From contig NZ_MWLN01000194.1 in the NCBI RefSeq assembly GCF_002198655.1, positions 20,815-84,814 on the forward strand: a stretch of DNA of 64,000 nt. Direction: 5' to 3'. Numbering within the stretch: the stretch's first letter is position 1; each line of letters begins with the position of its first letter. This document shows positions 24,340 to 33,160 of this stretch, piece after piece. The notes beneath the pieces are model-generated. The model was not told the DNA's origin. It saw nothing but the letters and a program-made list of their open reading frames with translations, and made no database searches. The stretch comes from Kineosporia sp. A_224 (GTDB lineage Bacteria > Actinomycetota > Actinomycetes > Actinomycetales > Kineosporiaceae). Position numbers and translations under genes: made by a program.

Positions 24340-24987
24340 TCAGGCGCCGGCGTCCGCGGCGGCGTCGGCGCAGCGGGCCGCCTTGGCCGGCGCGACGCCG
24401 ACGACGGCGAGCGCGCTCGTCGCGACGAGCCGGCCGGCGGCCGCGACGTCGACGGTGCCCTCGAGCACCTCCTCGAGGACGGCGAGCACGACCTGCCCGG
24501 CGACCCGGGCCAGGACCTCGGCCTCGGTGTCGCCCCGGAAGACGCCCTCGTCCTGCCCCGTCCGGACGAGGGCGGCCCGGCGGCGCCGCAGCGGGTCGAG
24601 ACGCTCGAGTGCCCGGTCGCGGTGCTCGGAGCGGGCGGCCAGTGCCCCGAGGAAGCGGAACGGCTCGGCGGCCCGCCACACAGCGAGCTCGAACCGGGCC
24701 AGTGCGGTCGCCGGGTCGTCGGCGGAGGTGTCCACGGCGTCGAGGGCGGAGACGAGCCGGTCGCCGGCCCGGGTCGCGATCGCCGCGACGAGCTCCTCGC
24801 GCGAGGAGAAGTGCCCGTAGACGGTGCGGCGGGACAGGCCCGCCGCACGGGCGACGCTCTCCAGGCTGGCGTCGGGGTCCCGGGTGAGGGCCGCGAGCCC
24901 GGCGTCGAGGAGCGCGATCCGGTTCGCGAGCGCGTCGCGCCGACGGACGAGGACGGCCCCCGCCGTCTCGGAGAGGGAGGTCGTCAT
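24340..24987 (-). CDS. TetR-family transcriptional regulator
   Basis: 215 aa. The N-terminal HTH reads LESVARAAGLSRRTVYGHFSSREELVAAI, a standard TetR DNA-binding domain; the C-terminal ~150 residues form a helical ligand domain. ATG at 24987 lies 7 nt from a TAGGGT -10 box (24995-25000), and a TGCAC-N6-GTGCA dyad starts 7 nt further upstream, overlapping the promoter, so autorepression is very likely. No efflux pump or enzyme sits next to it, so its other targets are unknown. Confidence 0.88.
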   Translation of the reverse strand: MTTSLSETAGAVLVRRRDALANRIALLDAGLAALTRDPDASLESVARAAGLSRRTVYGHFSSREELVAAIATRAGDRLVSALDAVDTSADDPATALARFELAVWRAAEPFRFLGALAARSEHRDRALERLDPLRRRRAALVRTGQDEGVFRGDTEAEVLARVAGQVVLAVLEEVLEGTVDVAAAGRLVATSALAVVGVAPAKAARCADAAADAGA

Positions 24988-25357
24988 GCCGGACACCCTA
25001 GAATGATGCACAGGGATGTGCAAGTTAATCACCACCTCTAGCGGCAGGATCAGTTGCACAGCCCCGTGCAACTGCCGTCAGGGTGCTCCGGCGACACACC
25101 CGGGTGCAGGATCGCCGGCACACCACCGCGCAGACCGCACCGCGGGCCGCGCAGCAGGAGGCGGGATCCCGGCCGCCTGCACGCCGCCGCGCAGGACATC
25201 CCGCGCAGCGATGCGCGATCCTGCCCGCGCCTGTGACAGAAGGTGAACTTGCGATCACATTCTGCGCCCGGGCGCCGGGTGGACCCGTCACCGACACCCC
25301 GGCTCGATAACCTTGATCATCAGCCGGCAACGGACCGCCGACCAGGGAGCGCGACAC
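24988..25357. other. Intergenic region, TetR / double-GntR genes
   Basis: 370 nt with no convincing gene. It contains two TGCAC/GTGCA operators next to the TetR gene (25007-25074), then a G+C-rich stretch with repeated CGCGCAG-like words and no clear structure. An A+T-richer patch near 25240-25320 (TTGCGATCAC, TTGATCATC) may hold the GntR-type promoter. Confidence 0.6.
25007..25074. promoter_or_regulatory. Paired TetR-type operators
   Basis: Site 1 is TGCAC-N6-GTGCA (25007-25022). Site 2 is CAGTTGCAC-N6-GTGCAACTG (25051-25074), a perfect 9-bp dyad. The centres are 48 nt apart. Site 1 lies just upstream of the TetR -10 box, so the protein probably represses its own gene. Confidence 0.7.
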
Positions 25358-26680
25358 GTGCCGAACCGCCGCAGCACGACGCTCTCCCGGGCGGACGAGG
25401 CGTACGCACTGCTGCGGCAGCGGATCACCCGGTGCGAGCTGGCCCCCGGTACGGCCGTCACGGCCCGCGAGCTCGCCGACGACCTGGGCCTCGGACTGAC
25501 ACCGGTCCGGGAGGCGCTGACCCAGCTCCACCGGGAGCGGCTCGTCGTGACGATGCCCCGGCGCGGCTACCGGGTCGCCCCGGTCACCGCGACAGGCGTC
25601 CGGGACTGCCTCGAGGTGTGGGCCGTCGTCCGGCCGCGGATCGTCGCGCTCGCGGTGACCCGCGCGTCCGCCGAGGCGGCGCGGCGGATCTGCGCCCTGA
25701 TGGACGACGGCCTCGACACCTGGGCGGACACGCCGACCGTGCACGCGGGGCTCGAGAACCGGAGCCGGGCCTGGAGCCTCATCACCGCCGAGGCCGGCAA
25801 CGGGCTGCTCGCCGACGTGTACCGGCTCCTCGACGGCGGGCTCCTGCGCCTGCGCGCGGTCCTGCCGGACGGCACCCCGCTGCCGGCGCTGCCCGCACCG
25901 GCCTGGGCCGAGCTCTTCGCGACCCGGGACGCCGAACGCGCCACGCGCCGGGCGGCGGCCGAGATCGAGGCCTTCCGGGCCGCCGTCCGGCCGTTGCTGG
26001 CCCGCCTGGAGGACGCCGGCCCCGGCGTCGACGAGCCGGACGGCGCGGGCGCCGGTTCGCTGACCGACGCGGCCTGGGCCGCGCTGCGGCGGCGGATCAT
26101 CGACGGCCGGCTCCCGCCCGGCGCACGGCTCACCGAGCGCGCGCTGTCGGCGGAGCTGGGTCTCGGGATCACGCCCGTGCGCGAGGCGCTCGCCCGGCTC
26201 GACCACGAGCGCCTCGTGCTCACCCTGCCCCGGACGGGCTACGTCGTGACCGACACGACGCCGCAGGACGTCCTCGACACCGTCCAGGTGTGGGCCTACC
26301 TGGCACCGACGCTCGTCGGGCTCGCGGTCCGGCACGCGACACCCGCCGAGGCCCGGCGCATCGTCGCCCTCATGACGGCACCGGCCGACGACCCGGTCAC
26401 CCTCACGGAGAACCGGTCCCAGGGCTGGCGGCTCGTCGCGCAGGCCGGGCGCAACGTGGTCCTCGGCGACGTCGTAGGGCTCGTGGACGGCGCGCTCTCA
26501 CGCCTGTTCGCGCGGCTGCTGACCGGCCCGGCGAGCCCGGTCCGTGCGGCGCCGCTGGACTGGGCGCGGCTCTTCGCGGAGCGGGACCAGGAGCGGGCGC
26601 GCACCGACGCCGACCGCTACGCCGCGGCGCTCGACGAGGTCGCGCACTGGGCGGTCGACGAGGTCGCCCGCCGGGCGTGA
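25358..26680 (+). CDS. Double GntR regulator (two GntR domains in one chain)
   Basis: 440 aa made of two tandem copies of a GntR/FadR-like unit. Copy 1 (residues ~10-220) has ELADDLGLGLTPVREALTQL and RGYRVAPVTATGV; copy 2 (~240-440) has ALSAELGLGITPVREALARL and TGYVVTDTTPQDV. Each winged helix is followed by a helical region with ENRSR/ENRSQGW. Normal GntR proteins are ~230 aa and dimerise; this one looks like a covalent pseudo-dimer. GTG 25358 has AGGGAG about 10 nt upstream; a TTG at 25313 is possible. Ligand and operators unknown. Confidence 0.83.
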   Translation: MPNRRSTTLSRADEAYALLRQRITRCELAPGTAVTARELADDLGLGLTPVREALTQLHRERLVVTMPRRGYRVAPVTATGVRDCLEVWAVVRPRIVALAVTRASAEAARRICALMDDGLDTWADTPTVHAGLENRSRAWSLITAEAGNGLLADVYRLLDGGLLRLRAVLPDGTPLPALPAPAWAELFATRDAERATRRAAAEIEAFRAAVRPLLARLEDAGPGVDEPDGAGAGSLTDAAWAALRRRIIDGRLPPGARLTERALSAELGLGITPVREALARLDHERLVLTLPRTGYVVTDTTPQDVLDTVQVWAYLAPTLVGLAVRHATPAEARRIVALMTAPADDPVTLTENRSQGWRLVAQAGRNVVLGDVVGLVDGALSRLFARLLTGPASPVRAAPLDWARLFAERDQERARTDADRYAAALDEVAHWAVDEVARRA

Positions 26681-26871
26681 CCGGCGCCCGCACCCGCCCG
26701 GCGGCATGGGCGCCGACAGATATATCAGGGGTCGCGCCACGTGACGACGATCATCCGTGCCTACCATCAGGCCGCAGAGGCGTGAGAAGCACGGCTCGGC
26801 GGCGGGGCCGGCCCTCCTCGCCGCAGAACCCGTCGCGCGACATGGCCCGTCGCGTCGAGGGAGGCACCGCC

Positions 26872-27828
26872 ATGCTGTCCCCGGGATCCGGCGAGGACGC
26901 GGGAGGCCTCCCGCGCAGCCAGAGCGGCGCGAACCCCCAGCACGTCATGGCGACCCTGCTCGGCGACTACTGGCTCGACCGCGACGAGCACCTGCCGTCG
27001 GCCAGCCTCGTGGACCTCGTGTGCGACTTCGACGTGACGACGGCGAGCGCCCGGGCGGCTCTGAGCCGGCTGCTGCGGCGCGGCACGCTCGACGCGCGCA
27101 AGAGCGGCCGGAACACCTTCTACCGCCTGTCGCCCCCCGCCCGGGCCGGCCTCGCGGCGACCCGTGACGCGCTCGTCGCGTCGACGGCACCCGTCGAGGA
27201 GCCCTGGGACGGCCTGTGGCTCGTCGTGGCCTTCTCCGTCTCGGAGGACCGGCGCGAGGTGCGCCACGCGCTGCGCGGCGGGCTGCGCAGGCTCGGGTTC
27301 GGGCCGCTCTACGACGGCGTCTGGGCCTCGCCCAACGCCTCCTACGACGCACTCGTCCGCCTGCTCGCCGACCTCGGCGTCGAGCAGGCGACCGTCATGC
27401 GCTCGTCCGTCCTGCACCCCGGGGACGGCGCCGGGCACCCGGCGGCGGTCTGGAACCTCGAGACGCTCGCCGACCGGTACCGCGGCTTCACCCGCACGTA
27501 CGGCCCCGTCCTCGACGACCTCGCGGGCGGCACGGTCACCCCGCGGACCGCGCTCAGGCTGCGGGCCGAGGCGCTCGAGGCCTGGCGCGGTCTCGTCGAC
27601 GACGAGCCGTCGCTGCCCGCCGCGCTCCTCCCGGCGGACTGGCCCCGCGCAGAGGCGACAACGGTCTTCGTCCGTCTCCTCGACGCCCTCGCACCCCTGG
27701 CCGAGCACCGGTTCCGCGAGGCGGTCGCGGCCGAGGCACCGGACCTCGCGCCGCTGGCCGCCGTCCGCAGGCTCGGCACGACCCTCTCCCTCGACGTTGC
27801 GGCACCGGTCGGCACCCTCCACCGGTAG
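26872..27828 (+). CDS. PaaX-family transcriptional regulator
   Basis: 318 aa. It has the PaaX layout: N-terminal winged helix (LLGDYWLDRDEHLPSASLVDLVCDFDVTTASARAALSRLLRRG), central domain DGLWLVVAFSVSEDRREVRHALRGGLRRLGFGPLYDGVW, and C-terminal domain ending with LLPADWPRAEATTVFVRLLDAL. PaaX of E. coli represses phenylacetate genes and binds phenylacetyl-CoA; no paa genes are present here. ATG 26872 follows GGGAGG; ATG 26842 is in frame. A second paralogue occurs at 39202. Confidence 0.87.
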   Translation: MLSPGSGEDAGGLPRSQSGANPQHVMATLLGDYWLDRDEHLPSASLVDLVCDFDVTTASARAALSRLLRRGTLDARKSGRNTFYRLSPPARAGLAATRDALVASTAPVEEPWDGLWLVVAFSVSEDRREVRHALRGGLRRLGFGPLYDGVWASPNASYDALVRLLADLGVEQATVMRSSVLHPGDGAGHPAAVWNLETLADRYRGFTRTYGPVLDDLAGGTVTPRTALRLRAEALEAWRGLVDDEPSLPAALLPADWPRAEATTVFVRLLDALAPLAEHRFREAVAAEAPDLAPLAAVRRLGTTLSLDVAAPVGTLHR

Positions 27829-27971
27829 ACGACCGTACGTAGGCCTACATGAACGATCAGTGACAGGTCTTCGCCGGTTCTCACCCCCCGGACCACCGCC
27901 GCACGGGAGGATCGGGCAGCCCGCTCGCCCGGGCGGGTCCGGACTCGGGGAAGGACTCGGGGGAACCACAC

Positions 27972-29996
27972 ATGAAGATCGGATCCAGCAGACGGCGCGC
28001 CGCCGTCGGCACGACGGTCGGCGCCCTGGTGGTCGTCGCGCTGGCCGCGGCCGGCGCACCCGCCGACGGGGTCACCACAGCGGGCCTGGCGAAGGCCCAG
28101 GCCGTCGCGGCCCGCAAGGCCGGCCCGGCGCCCGCATGGCTCAAGACCATGCGCGCGCAGGCCGTCATCCACACGCGGCACGGCCAGGTCGTCACGGTCG
28201 GGCCGGACCCCCGCCTGGCGACCGGCCCCGGCGTCCGGGACGTCGCGGGCTGGGCCCGCAGGGAGGCCCTCGAGAAGGAGGCCGCGCAGGCGGGCACCGG
28301 CGGCGGCGTCTCCACCCAGAGCCGGCGGTCCTCGGGCACCGTGAAGCCGCCGACCGGCTCCGGTCGGCGCGCGGTCACCGAGTCCGAGCCGGCCGGCACC
28401 CGCGGCGGCAACGACACCCGCGCGACGGCCCAGCGGATCCCCGGCTTCGGGACCCGCCGGCCCGCGAAGAACGCCGCCGACGTCACCGGCGACCAGGCTG
28501 CGGTCCCCAGGCCGACGCTGGAGAAGATCAAGCCCAACGTCGAGGACGACAGCACCTTCGAGACCGCCGGCGTCACCGGCGTCTCGGACGTCCGCGCCGG
28601 CGCGACGACGACCGGCTTCGTCGGCGACAACCCGCCGAACCCGGACGACCCCGGGGCGACCGACGCCGACCTCTACGCGCTCGACCTCACGGCGGGGCAG
28701 ATCTTCGACGCCGACTTCCGGACGACGAGCGGCGACCTGGAGCCGATCCTCTTCCTCCTCGACGAGCAGGGGAACTTCCTGGCCGACAGCTTCTTCGACC
28801 CGGACTTCCTCAACCCGTCGATCGAGACGCCGATCAAGGCCACCGGCCGCTACTACCTCGGCGTCCAGGGCTTCACGATCATCGACCTCGGCACCGGCCA
28901 GGTCACGGTGACCAAGGGCAAGTACGAGCTCGACCTCTCCGGCCGCGCGGGTGACACCGACACGTACAAGGTCGCCCTGGCCGCCGGCGACGTGCTCGGC
29001 ACGAACGTCGCGGGCTCGGGCAAGGTCGTCACGCTCCTCGACGCCAAGGGCACCGAGCTCATGGGCTCCTCGCAGGACGCGTCGGGGATCTACCCGACGA
29101 ACACCCCGCTGCCCGGCGGCGGCAACGCGGTCGCGGAGACCGTCGCGCCGAAGAAGGGCACGTACTACGTCCAGGTCGCCGGTGGCGACGGGCCGTACAC
29201 GCTGCAGATCGAGGCGTACCGGCCCGGCGGGACGGGGAAGGTCCGGCAGACGCTCTTCCTCGACTACGACGGTCAGCGGCTCAACACGAACGCGGTCTTC
29301 GGGCGGGGCGTCACGACGCTCTCGCCGCTGTCGAGCTTCCTGTCGAGCTGGGGGATCAAGGCCGGTGACCGCAAGGCGCTGGGCCGCGCGATCAAGGCGA
29401 CGGTGGTCGAGAACCTGAAGAAGGACCTCGTCGCCTCCGGCCTGAGCCGGACCGTCTCGGTCGACGTCGTCACGAGCGACGAGGTGAAGCAGGACCCGTA
29501 CGGCCGCAAGGGCGTCATGCGGGTCGTCGTCGGCGGCACGATCGACGAGGCCGGCGTCGCGACGATCGGCATCGCGCCGTCCATCGACCCGGGCAACTTC
29601 GCCCGCGAGGAGAGCGCACTCGTGCTCCTCGACGCGCTGAGCGAGCCCGGCACCCTCGGGGACGTCGAGAACAGCCCGCCGTACTCGCTCAACACCTACA
29701 TGGGCCCGCGGAGCAACCGGGTCCGGTTCGTCGGCCAGGCGGTCGGCAACGTCGTCTCGCACGAGGTCGGCCACACGCTCGGGAGCTTCCACACCGACAA
29801 CACCGACGACCAGGCGTCGCTCATGGACGCCGGCGGCTTCGGCTACGGGAACCTCTTCGGCGTCGGCGCGGACGGTGTCGGCGGCACGGCGGACGACCGG
29901 GACGTCGACTTCGTCACCGACACGTTCGACCTGTTCGAGGGCTTCACGGGCCAGGAGAACACCCTGGCCCGGACGACCTGGGCACTGAGCCGGTGA
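27972..29996 (+). CDS. Secreted metzincin-like zinc protease
   Basis: 674 aa. A signal peptide covers about residues 1-32 (RRRAA ... LVVVALAAAGAPADG). Residues ~210-430 hold two beta-sandwich, pre-peptidase C-like regions (DADLYALDLTAGQIFDADF; DTDTYKVALAAGDVL). The catalytic site is HEVGHTLGSFH at residue 597, the HExxHxxGxxH motif of metzincins, with a likely Met-turn SLMDAGG downstream. It should be an exported, zinc-dependent endopeptidase; the ~150-residue basic, Gly-rich N-terminal part may be a propeptide. No secretion partner is adjacent. A good purine-rich ribosome site precedes the ATG. Confidence 0.87.
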   Translation: MKIGSSRRRAAVGTTVGALVVVALAAAGAPADGVTTAGLAKAQAVAARKAGPAPAWLKTMRAQAVIHTRHGQVVTVGPDPRLATGPGVRDVAGWARREALEKEAAQAGTGGGVSTQSRRSSGTVKPPTGSGRRAVTESEPAGTRGGNDTRATAQRIPGFGTRRPAKNAADVTGDQAAVPRPTLEKIKPNVEDDSTFETAGVTGVSDVRAGATTTGFVGDNPPNPDDPGATDADLYALDLTAGQIFDADFRTTSGDLEPILFLLDEQGNFLADSFFDPDFLNPSIETPIKATGRYYLGVQGFTIIDLGTGQVTVTKGKYELDLSGRAGDTDTYKVALAAGDVLGTNVAGSGKVVTLLDAKGTELMGSSQDASGIYPTNTPLPGGGNAVAETVAPKKGTYYVQVAGGDGPYTLQIEAYRPGGTGKVRQTLFLDYDGQRLNTNAVFGRGVTTLSPLSSFLSSWGIKAGDRKALGRAIKATVVENLKKDLVASGLSRTVSVDVVTSDEVKQDPYGRKGVMRVVVGGTIDEAGVATIGIAPSIDPGNFAREESALVLLDALSEPGTLGDVENSPPYSLNTYMGPRSNRVRFVGQAVGNVVSHEVGHTLGSFHTDNTDDQASLMDAGGFGYGNLFGVGADGVGGTADDRDVDFVTDTFDLFEGFTGQENTLARTTWALSR

Positions 29997-30029
29997 TCTC
30001 CGCCGGCTGATCCCGGACGACCGCACGGG

Positions 30030-30060
30030 CGGGCGGCGCACCCCGAGGGTGCACCGCCCG
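30030..30060. terminator. Bidirectional hairpin terminator
   Basis: 14-nt arms at 30030-30043 and 30047-30060 pair with one mismatch around the loop CGA. It lies between the 3' ends of the convergent protease and membrane-protein genes. Confidence 0.7.
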
Positions 30061-30076
30061 TCCGCGTCCCGGCCCG

Positions 30077-31273
30077 TCAGGGCGCCGGCACCGCGAGGAC
30101 GTGCTGCTTCAGCCAGCCCTCGTCGAGGTCCCCGAACCGTTGCGGCGCACCGGGAACCGTCCAGACGTGGATCATCTCGTTGGTCAGCGCGACGGTGACC
30201 GAGCCCGCCGGGCACACCCCGAGCGGCGACGTGAGGCCGGCGAGCGACGGCGGCAGCAGCCCGAAGCAGACCTGCTCGTGGGCGTGCCACGTCGTCAGCG
30301 GCCCGCCGACCGCCGGCCCGTGCGTGCGCAGCCCCTGGGCCTGGTACATCGCCCCGAGCAGGACCGGGGTGCCGTCGTCGCGCACCGCGTAGACGAGCGT
30401 CTCGGGGCGGTCCGGGTCGAGCGTGGCGTCGTCCTTGGTGTACGCCGGGTTGTCGGCGTGGAAGTCGCGGCCCCGGATGCCCGTGGCCTTGTACCCGGCG
30501 GCGACCGCGGCCGCCGGGTCGGCGTACCGCGCGAGCGAGCGGACCGTGCTGCGGTACAGGTCCTCGGCCGCCGCGGTCTGCGCGACCGTCGGGTCCTCGC
30601 CGTCCCCGGCCGGCATGGCGACCCCGAGGGCGGGCGAGCCGGCGTGGTGCCCGTCCCCGTCGTCCCCGTGGCCGGCGCTCAGCCCGAGCGCCCAGACCCC
30701 CACGACGACGAGCGCGGTCCCCGCCGCCACGCCCGACGTCGTGAGCACCCGGCGGGCCCGGCCCGCCCCGATCGGTGCGCCGAGGGCGAGCAGCCCGGTC
30801 ACCTCGACGACCTTGCACGCCATGGCGACCTGGTCCGGCATGTGCCCGGCGGCGAGCCCCGCGAGCAGGCCGAGCAGCGACCCGCCGAGGACGAGGGCCG
30901 CTGTCAGGCCGGCCCGCCGGCGGCCCGTGACGAGCCGGTGGGCCGCCCAGCCGAGCAGCCCGGCGTCGAGGGCGAAGGCGAAGGACCAGCCCGAGAGCCC
31001 GTGCGTCGGCACGAGCGCGACGTGGACGGCGGCCGACGCGACGAGCGCCCACACCGCGAGCGCCCGTTCGGCCGGCAGCGCGCGGCGCCGGCCGAGCCAC
31101 GGCACCGGCGGCAGCGCCGCGGGCAGCCGGTGGACGAGCACCGCGACGAGCGGGAGCAGCCCGAGCACCACCAGCGCGGGCACGTGCTCGGGGGCGACGT
31201 CGTAGAGCAGCGACCCGACGTAGCTGCCGGGCGCGCCCTCCGCGTGCCCCCCGCCGTGCGCCAGCCGGTTCAC
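30077..31273 (-). CDS. Membrane protein with a C-terminal WHAH-containing domain
   Basis: 398 aa. The N-terminal ~200 residues form six or so membrane helices. A His-rich loop follows (HGDDGDGHH), then a soluble domain of ~170 residues with GIRGRDFHADNPAYTKDDATLDPDRPE, GAMYQAQGL and LTTWHAHEQVCFGL. The WHAH and nearby Cys suggest metal binding. No family name is recognised. GTG at 31273 overlaps the upstream gene's stop by 4 nt. The operon has an OmpR-type direct repeat upstream and lies beside a two-component system and a CDF exporter, so a metal or envelope-stress role is plausible. Confidence 0.75.
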   Translation of the reverse strand: MNRLAHGGGHAEGAPGSYVGSLLYDVAPEHVPALVVLGLLPLVAVLVHRLPAALPPVPWLGRRRALPAERALAVWALVASAAVHVALVPTHGLSGWSFAFALDAGLLGWAAHRLVTGRRRAGLTAALVLGGSLLGLLAGLAAGHMPDQVAMACKVVEVTGLLALGAPIGAGRARRVLTTSGVAAGTALVVVGVWALGLSAGHGDDGDGHHAGSPALGVAMPAGDGEDPTVAQTAAAEDLYRSTVRSLARYADPAAAVAAGYKATGIRGRDFHADNPAYTKDDATLDPDRPETLVYAVRDDGTPVLLGAMYQAQGLRTHGPAVGGPLTTWHAHEQVCFGLLPPSLAGLTSPLGVCPAGSVTVALTNEMIHVWTVPGAPQRFGDLDEGWLKQHVLAVPAP

Positions 31274-31698
31274 CGTTCACCGCGCAGGAGCACGAGAACC
31301 GTTGCGGGGAGCGCGATCCGGACGAGCGCCGGGAGCAGCAGCGGCGCCACTCCCTCGAACATCGCGATGACGACGTCGACGCCGGCCGCGGCGAGGAAGA
31401 CGACCTGGACGGCGAGCACGAGCCACCGCCGCCGGACGGCGCCGGGTGTGCCGCGGCCGGCGTCCCGCGCGGCCACGGCGAGGACGACGGCGACCGCACC
31501 GGTGAGCACCGCCGGCACCGGGGTGCCGAAGCCGACCGCGGCGACGATCAGCGCCTCGAGCGTCGTCACGAGGGCGACGACGAGCTCGAGGAGGAGGAGC
31601 ACCCGGACGACGCGCATCCGGTCGGAGGGCGCGGGCCCGGCGAGGGGCAGCGGCGCCGTCGGCGGCGGCGCGAGGGGAACGGTGGGAGTCGTGGTCAT
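31270..31698 (-). CDS. Small four-helix membrane protein
   Basis: 142 aa. After a Pro-rich N-terminus there are about four membrane helices (VVRVLLLLELVVALVTTLEALIVAAVGF; VLTGAVAVVLAVAA; WLVLAVQVVFLAAAGVDVVIAMF; LLLPALVRIALPATVLVLL). No family is recognised. ATG at 31698. It is translationally coupled to the next membrane protein and is the first gene of a two-gene operon preceded by a direct repeat at 31743-31759. Confidence 0.7.
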   Translation of the reverse strand: MTTTPTVPLAPPPTAPLPLAGPAPSDRMRVVRVLLLLELVVALVTTLEALIVAAVGFGTPVPAVLTGAVAVVLAVAARDAGRGTPGAVRRRWLVLAVQVVFLAAAGVDVVIAMFEGVAPLLLPALVRIALPATVLVLLRGER

Positions 31699-31742
31699 AC
31701 CGGGACGGTCGCGGGGGCCGGTGAACCGACTGTTGGGCCGGC

Positions 31743-31759
31743 ATGAGACGACGATGAGA
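31743..31759 (-). promoter_or_regulatory. OmpR-type direct repeat, likely response-regulator site
   Basis: On the minus strand TCTCAT-N5-TCTCAT, an exact 6-nt direct repeat with 11-nt period, as expected for OmpR/PhoB-type dimers. It sits 45 nt upstream of the membrane-protein operon and just after the histidine kinase gene. Confidence 0.55.
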
Positions 31760-31783
31760 GCCGGCGGCCGGCCCCCGGAGCCG

Positions 31784-33160
31784 CTACGCGGCCGGCAGGT
31801 GCAGTGTGACGACGGCCCCGCCGTCCGGGGCGTTCTGCGCCGCGACCCCGCCGCCGTGCAGCCCGGCCACCGCGCTCGTGATCGACAGCCCCAGCCCGCT
31901 GCCGCGCCCGGAGCGGGCCGGGTCGGCGCGGTAGAAGCGCTCGAACACCCGGCCCACGGCGTCCGGCGGGAAGCCCGGGCCGTGGTCCCGGACGGTGACG
32001 ACCGCCCAGTGCCCGGGGCCGCCCGGCCCGTCGGGCCGGGCCACGGTGACGAGCACCGGCGCGCCGCCGCCGTGGAGGACCGCGTTGTCGACGACGCAGC
32101 CGACCGCGCGCCGCAGCAGGTCCGCGTCGCCGAGGACGACGACGGCCGGCGCCCCGGGCGGCACCCGGACCTCGCAGGCCGCACCGGCGACCCGGGCGAC
32201 GTCCGCGGCGAGCGTCCCGAGGTCGACCGGGCGCCGGGCCGGCTCCGGGACGGCGTCGGTCCGGGCGAGCACGAGGAGGTCGTCGACGAGCCGGCTCATC
32301 CGGTCGGCCTCGGCCCGGACGTCGGCGACGGCCTCGGCGCGGTCGGAGGGTTCGGCGTCGGGCCGCTCGGCGAGGAAGCCCGCGTTGCTGCGGATCGTCG
32401 TGAGCGGGGTCCGCAGCTCGTGCGAGGCGTCCGCGACGAAGCGCTTCTGCTCCTCCAGCGCGGCGGCGAGCCGGGCCCGGCCGTCGGCGATCCGGTCCAT
32501 CATCGCGTTGAACTCGCGGGCCAGCCGCCCGACCTCGTCGCTGCGGCGGGGGACGTCGAGGCGGCGGCCGAGGTCGCCGGTCCTCGCCACCTCCCCGACG
32601 GTCGTCGCGAGGTCGCGCAGCGGCCGCAGCGCCCGGCCGCTCACGACCCACGAGGCGACCGCCCCGGCCAGGGCCGTGAAGACCGCGGCGAGGAGCACCA
32701 CGCCCCAGAGGCCCCGACGCTGACCGGCGACGTAGGCCGTCTGCTGGACGGCGACCGCGACGCCGTCCGGGCGGGCCCGCCCGACCATCCGGACCTCGAC
32801 CCCGGCCAGGCTCACGGTCGCCTTCGAGACCTGCCGGGCGAGGGCGTCCTCGACGAGCGAGAGCGGCACCCGGGGCGGCCTGCCGCCGATCCTGGCCTGG
32901 CTGTAGACGACCTCCCCGGTCCGGTCGGTGACGACGACAGCGGGGTCGAGGGACGTCCCGAGGTCGGTGACGATCGCCGGGGACGCCGAGCCGCCGGGCT
33001 CGAACCCGGCGGCGGCCGCCGTGGCGAGGGCGTCGAGGGCGTCGTCCTGGTCCTGCGGGCCGGCCGCGGTGGCGAGCGCCACGAGGAGCAGCGCGAAGAG
33101 CAGGACCGTCCCCGCGGCGAGCACGGTGCCGAGCGCCGCGAGCCGCCACCGCGCACTCAC
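31784..33160 (-). CDS. Two-component sensor histidine kinase
   Basis: 458 aa. Two membrane segments (about residues 5-32 and 165-190) flank an extracytoplasmic sensor of ~130 residues. Then come HAMP (SGRALRPLRDLATTV), the HisKA phosphoacceptor ASHELRTPLTTIRSNAGFL with His, and HATPase_c with DNAVLHGG, VRDHGPGFPP and GRGSGLGLSI. It autophosphorylates on His and passes phosphate to the response regulator encoded just upstream (4-nt GTGA overlap). The periplasmic signal is unknown. Confidence 0.9.
   Translation of the reverse strand: MSARWRLAALGTVLAAGTVLLFALLLVALATAAGPQDQDDALDALATAAAAGFEPGGSASPAIVTDLGTSLDPAVVVTDRTGEVVYSQARIGGRPPRVPLSLVEDALARQVSKATVSLAGVEVRMVGRARPDGVAVAVQQTAYVAGQRRGLWGVVLLAAVFTALAGAVASWVVSGRALRPLRDLATTVGEVARTGDLGRRLDVPRRSDEVGRLAREFNAMMDRIADGRARLAAALEEQKRFVADASHELRTPLTTIRSNAGFLAERPDAEPSDRAEAVADVRAEADRMSRLVDDLLVLARTDAVPEPARRPVDLGTLAADVARVAGAACEVRVPPGAPAVVVLGDADLLRRAVGCVVDNAVLHGGGAPVLVTVARPDGPGGPGHWAVVTVRDHGPGFPPDAVGRVFERFYRADPARSGRGSGLGLSITSAVAGLHGGGVAAQNAPDGGAVVTLHLPAA

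Noticed and set aside
26681-26871. A+T-rich GATATATC patch as an insertion scar
   Set aside because: Only a few bases, no duplication or inverted ends; more likely part of the promoter of the PaaX-type gene.
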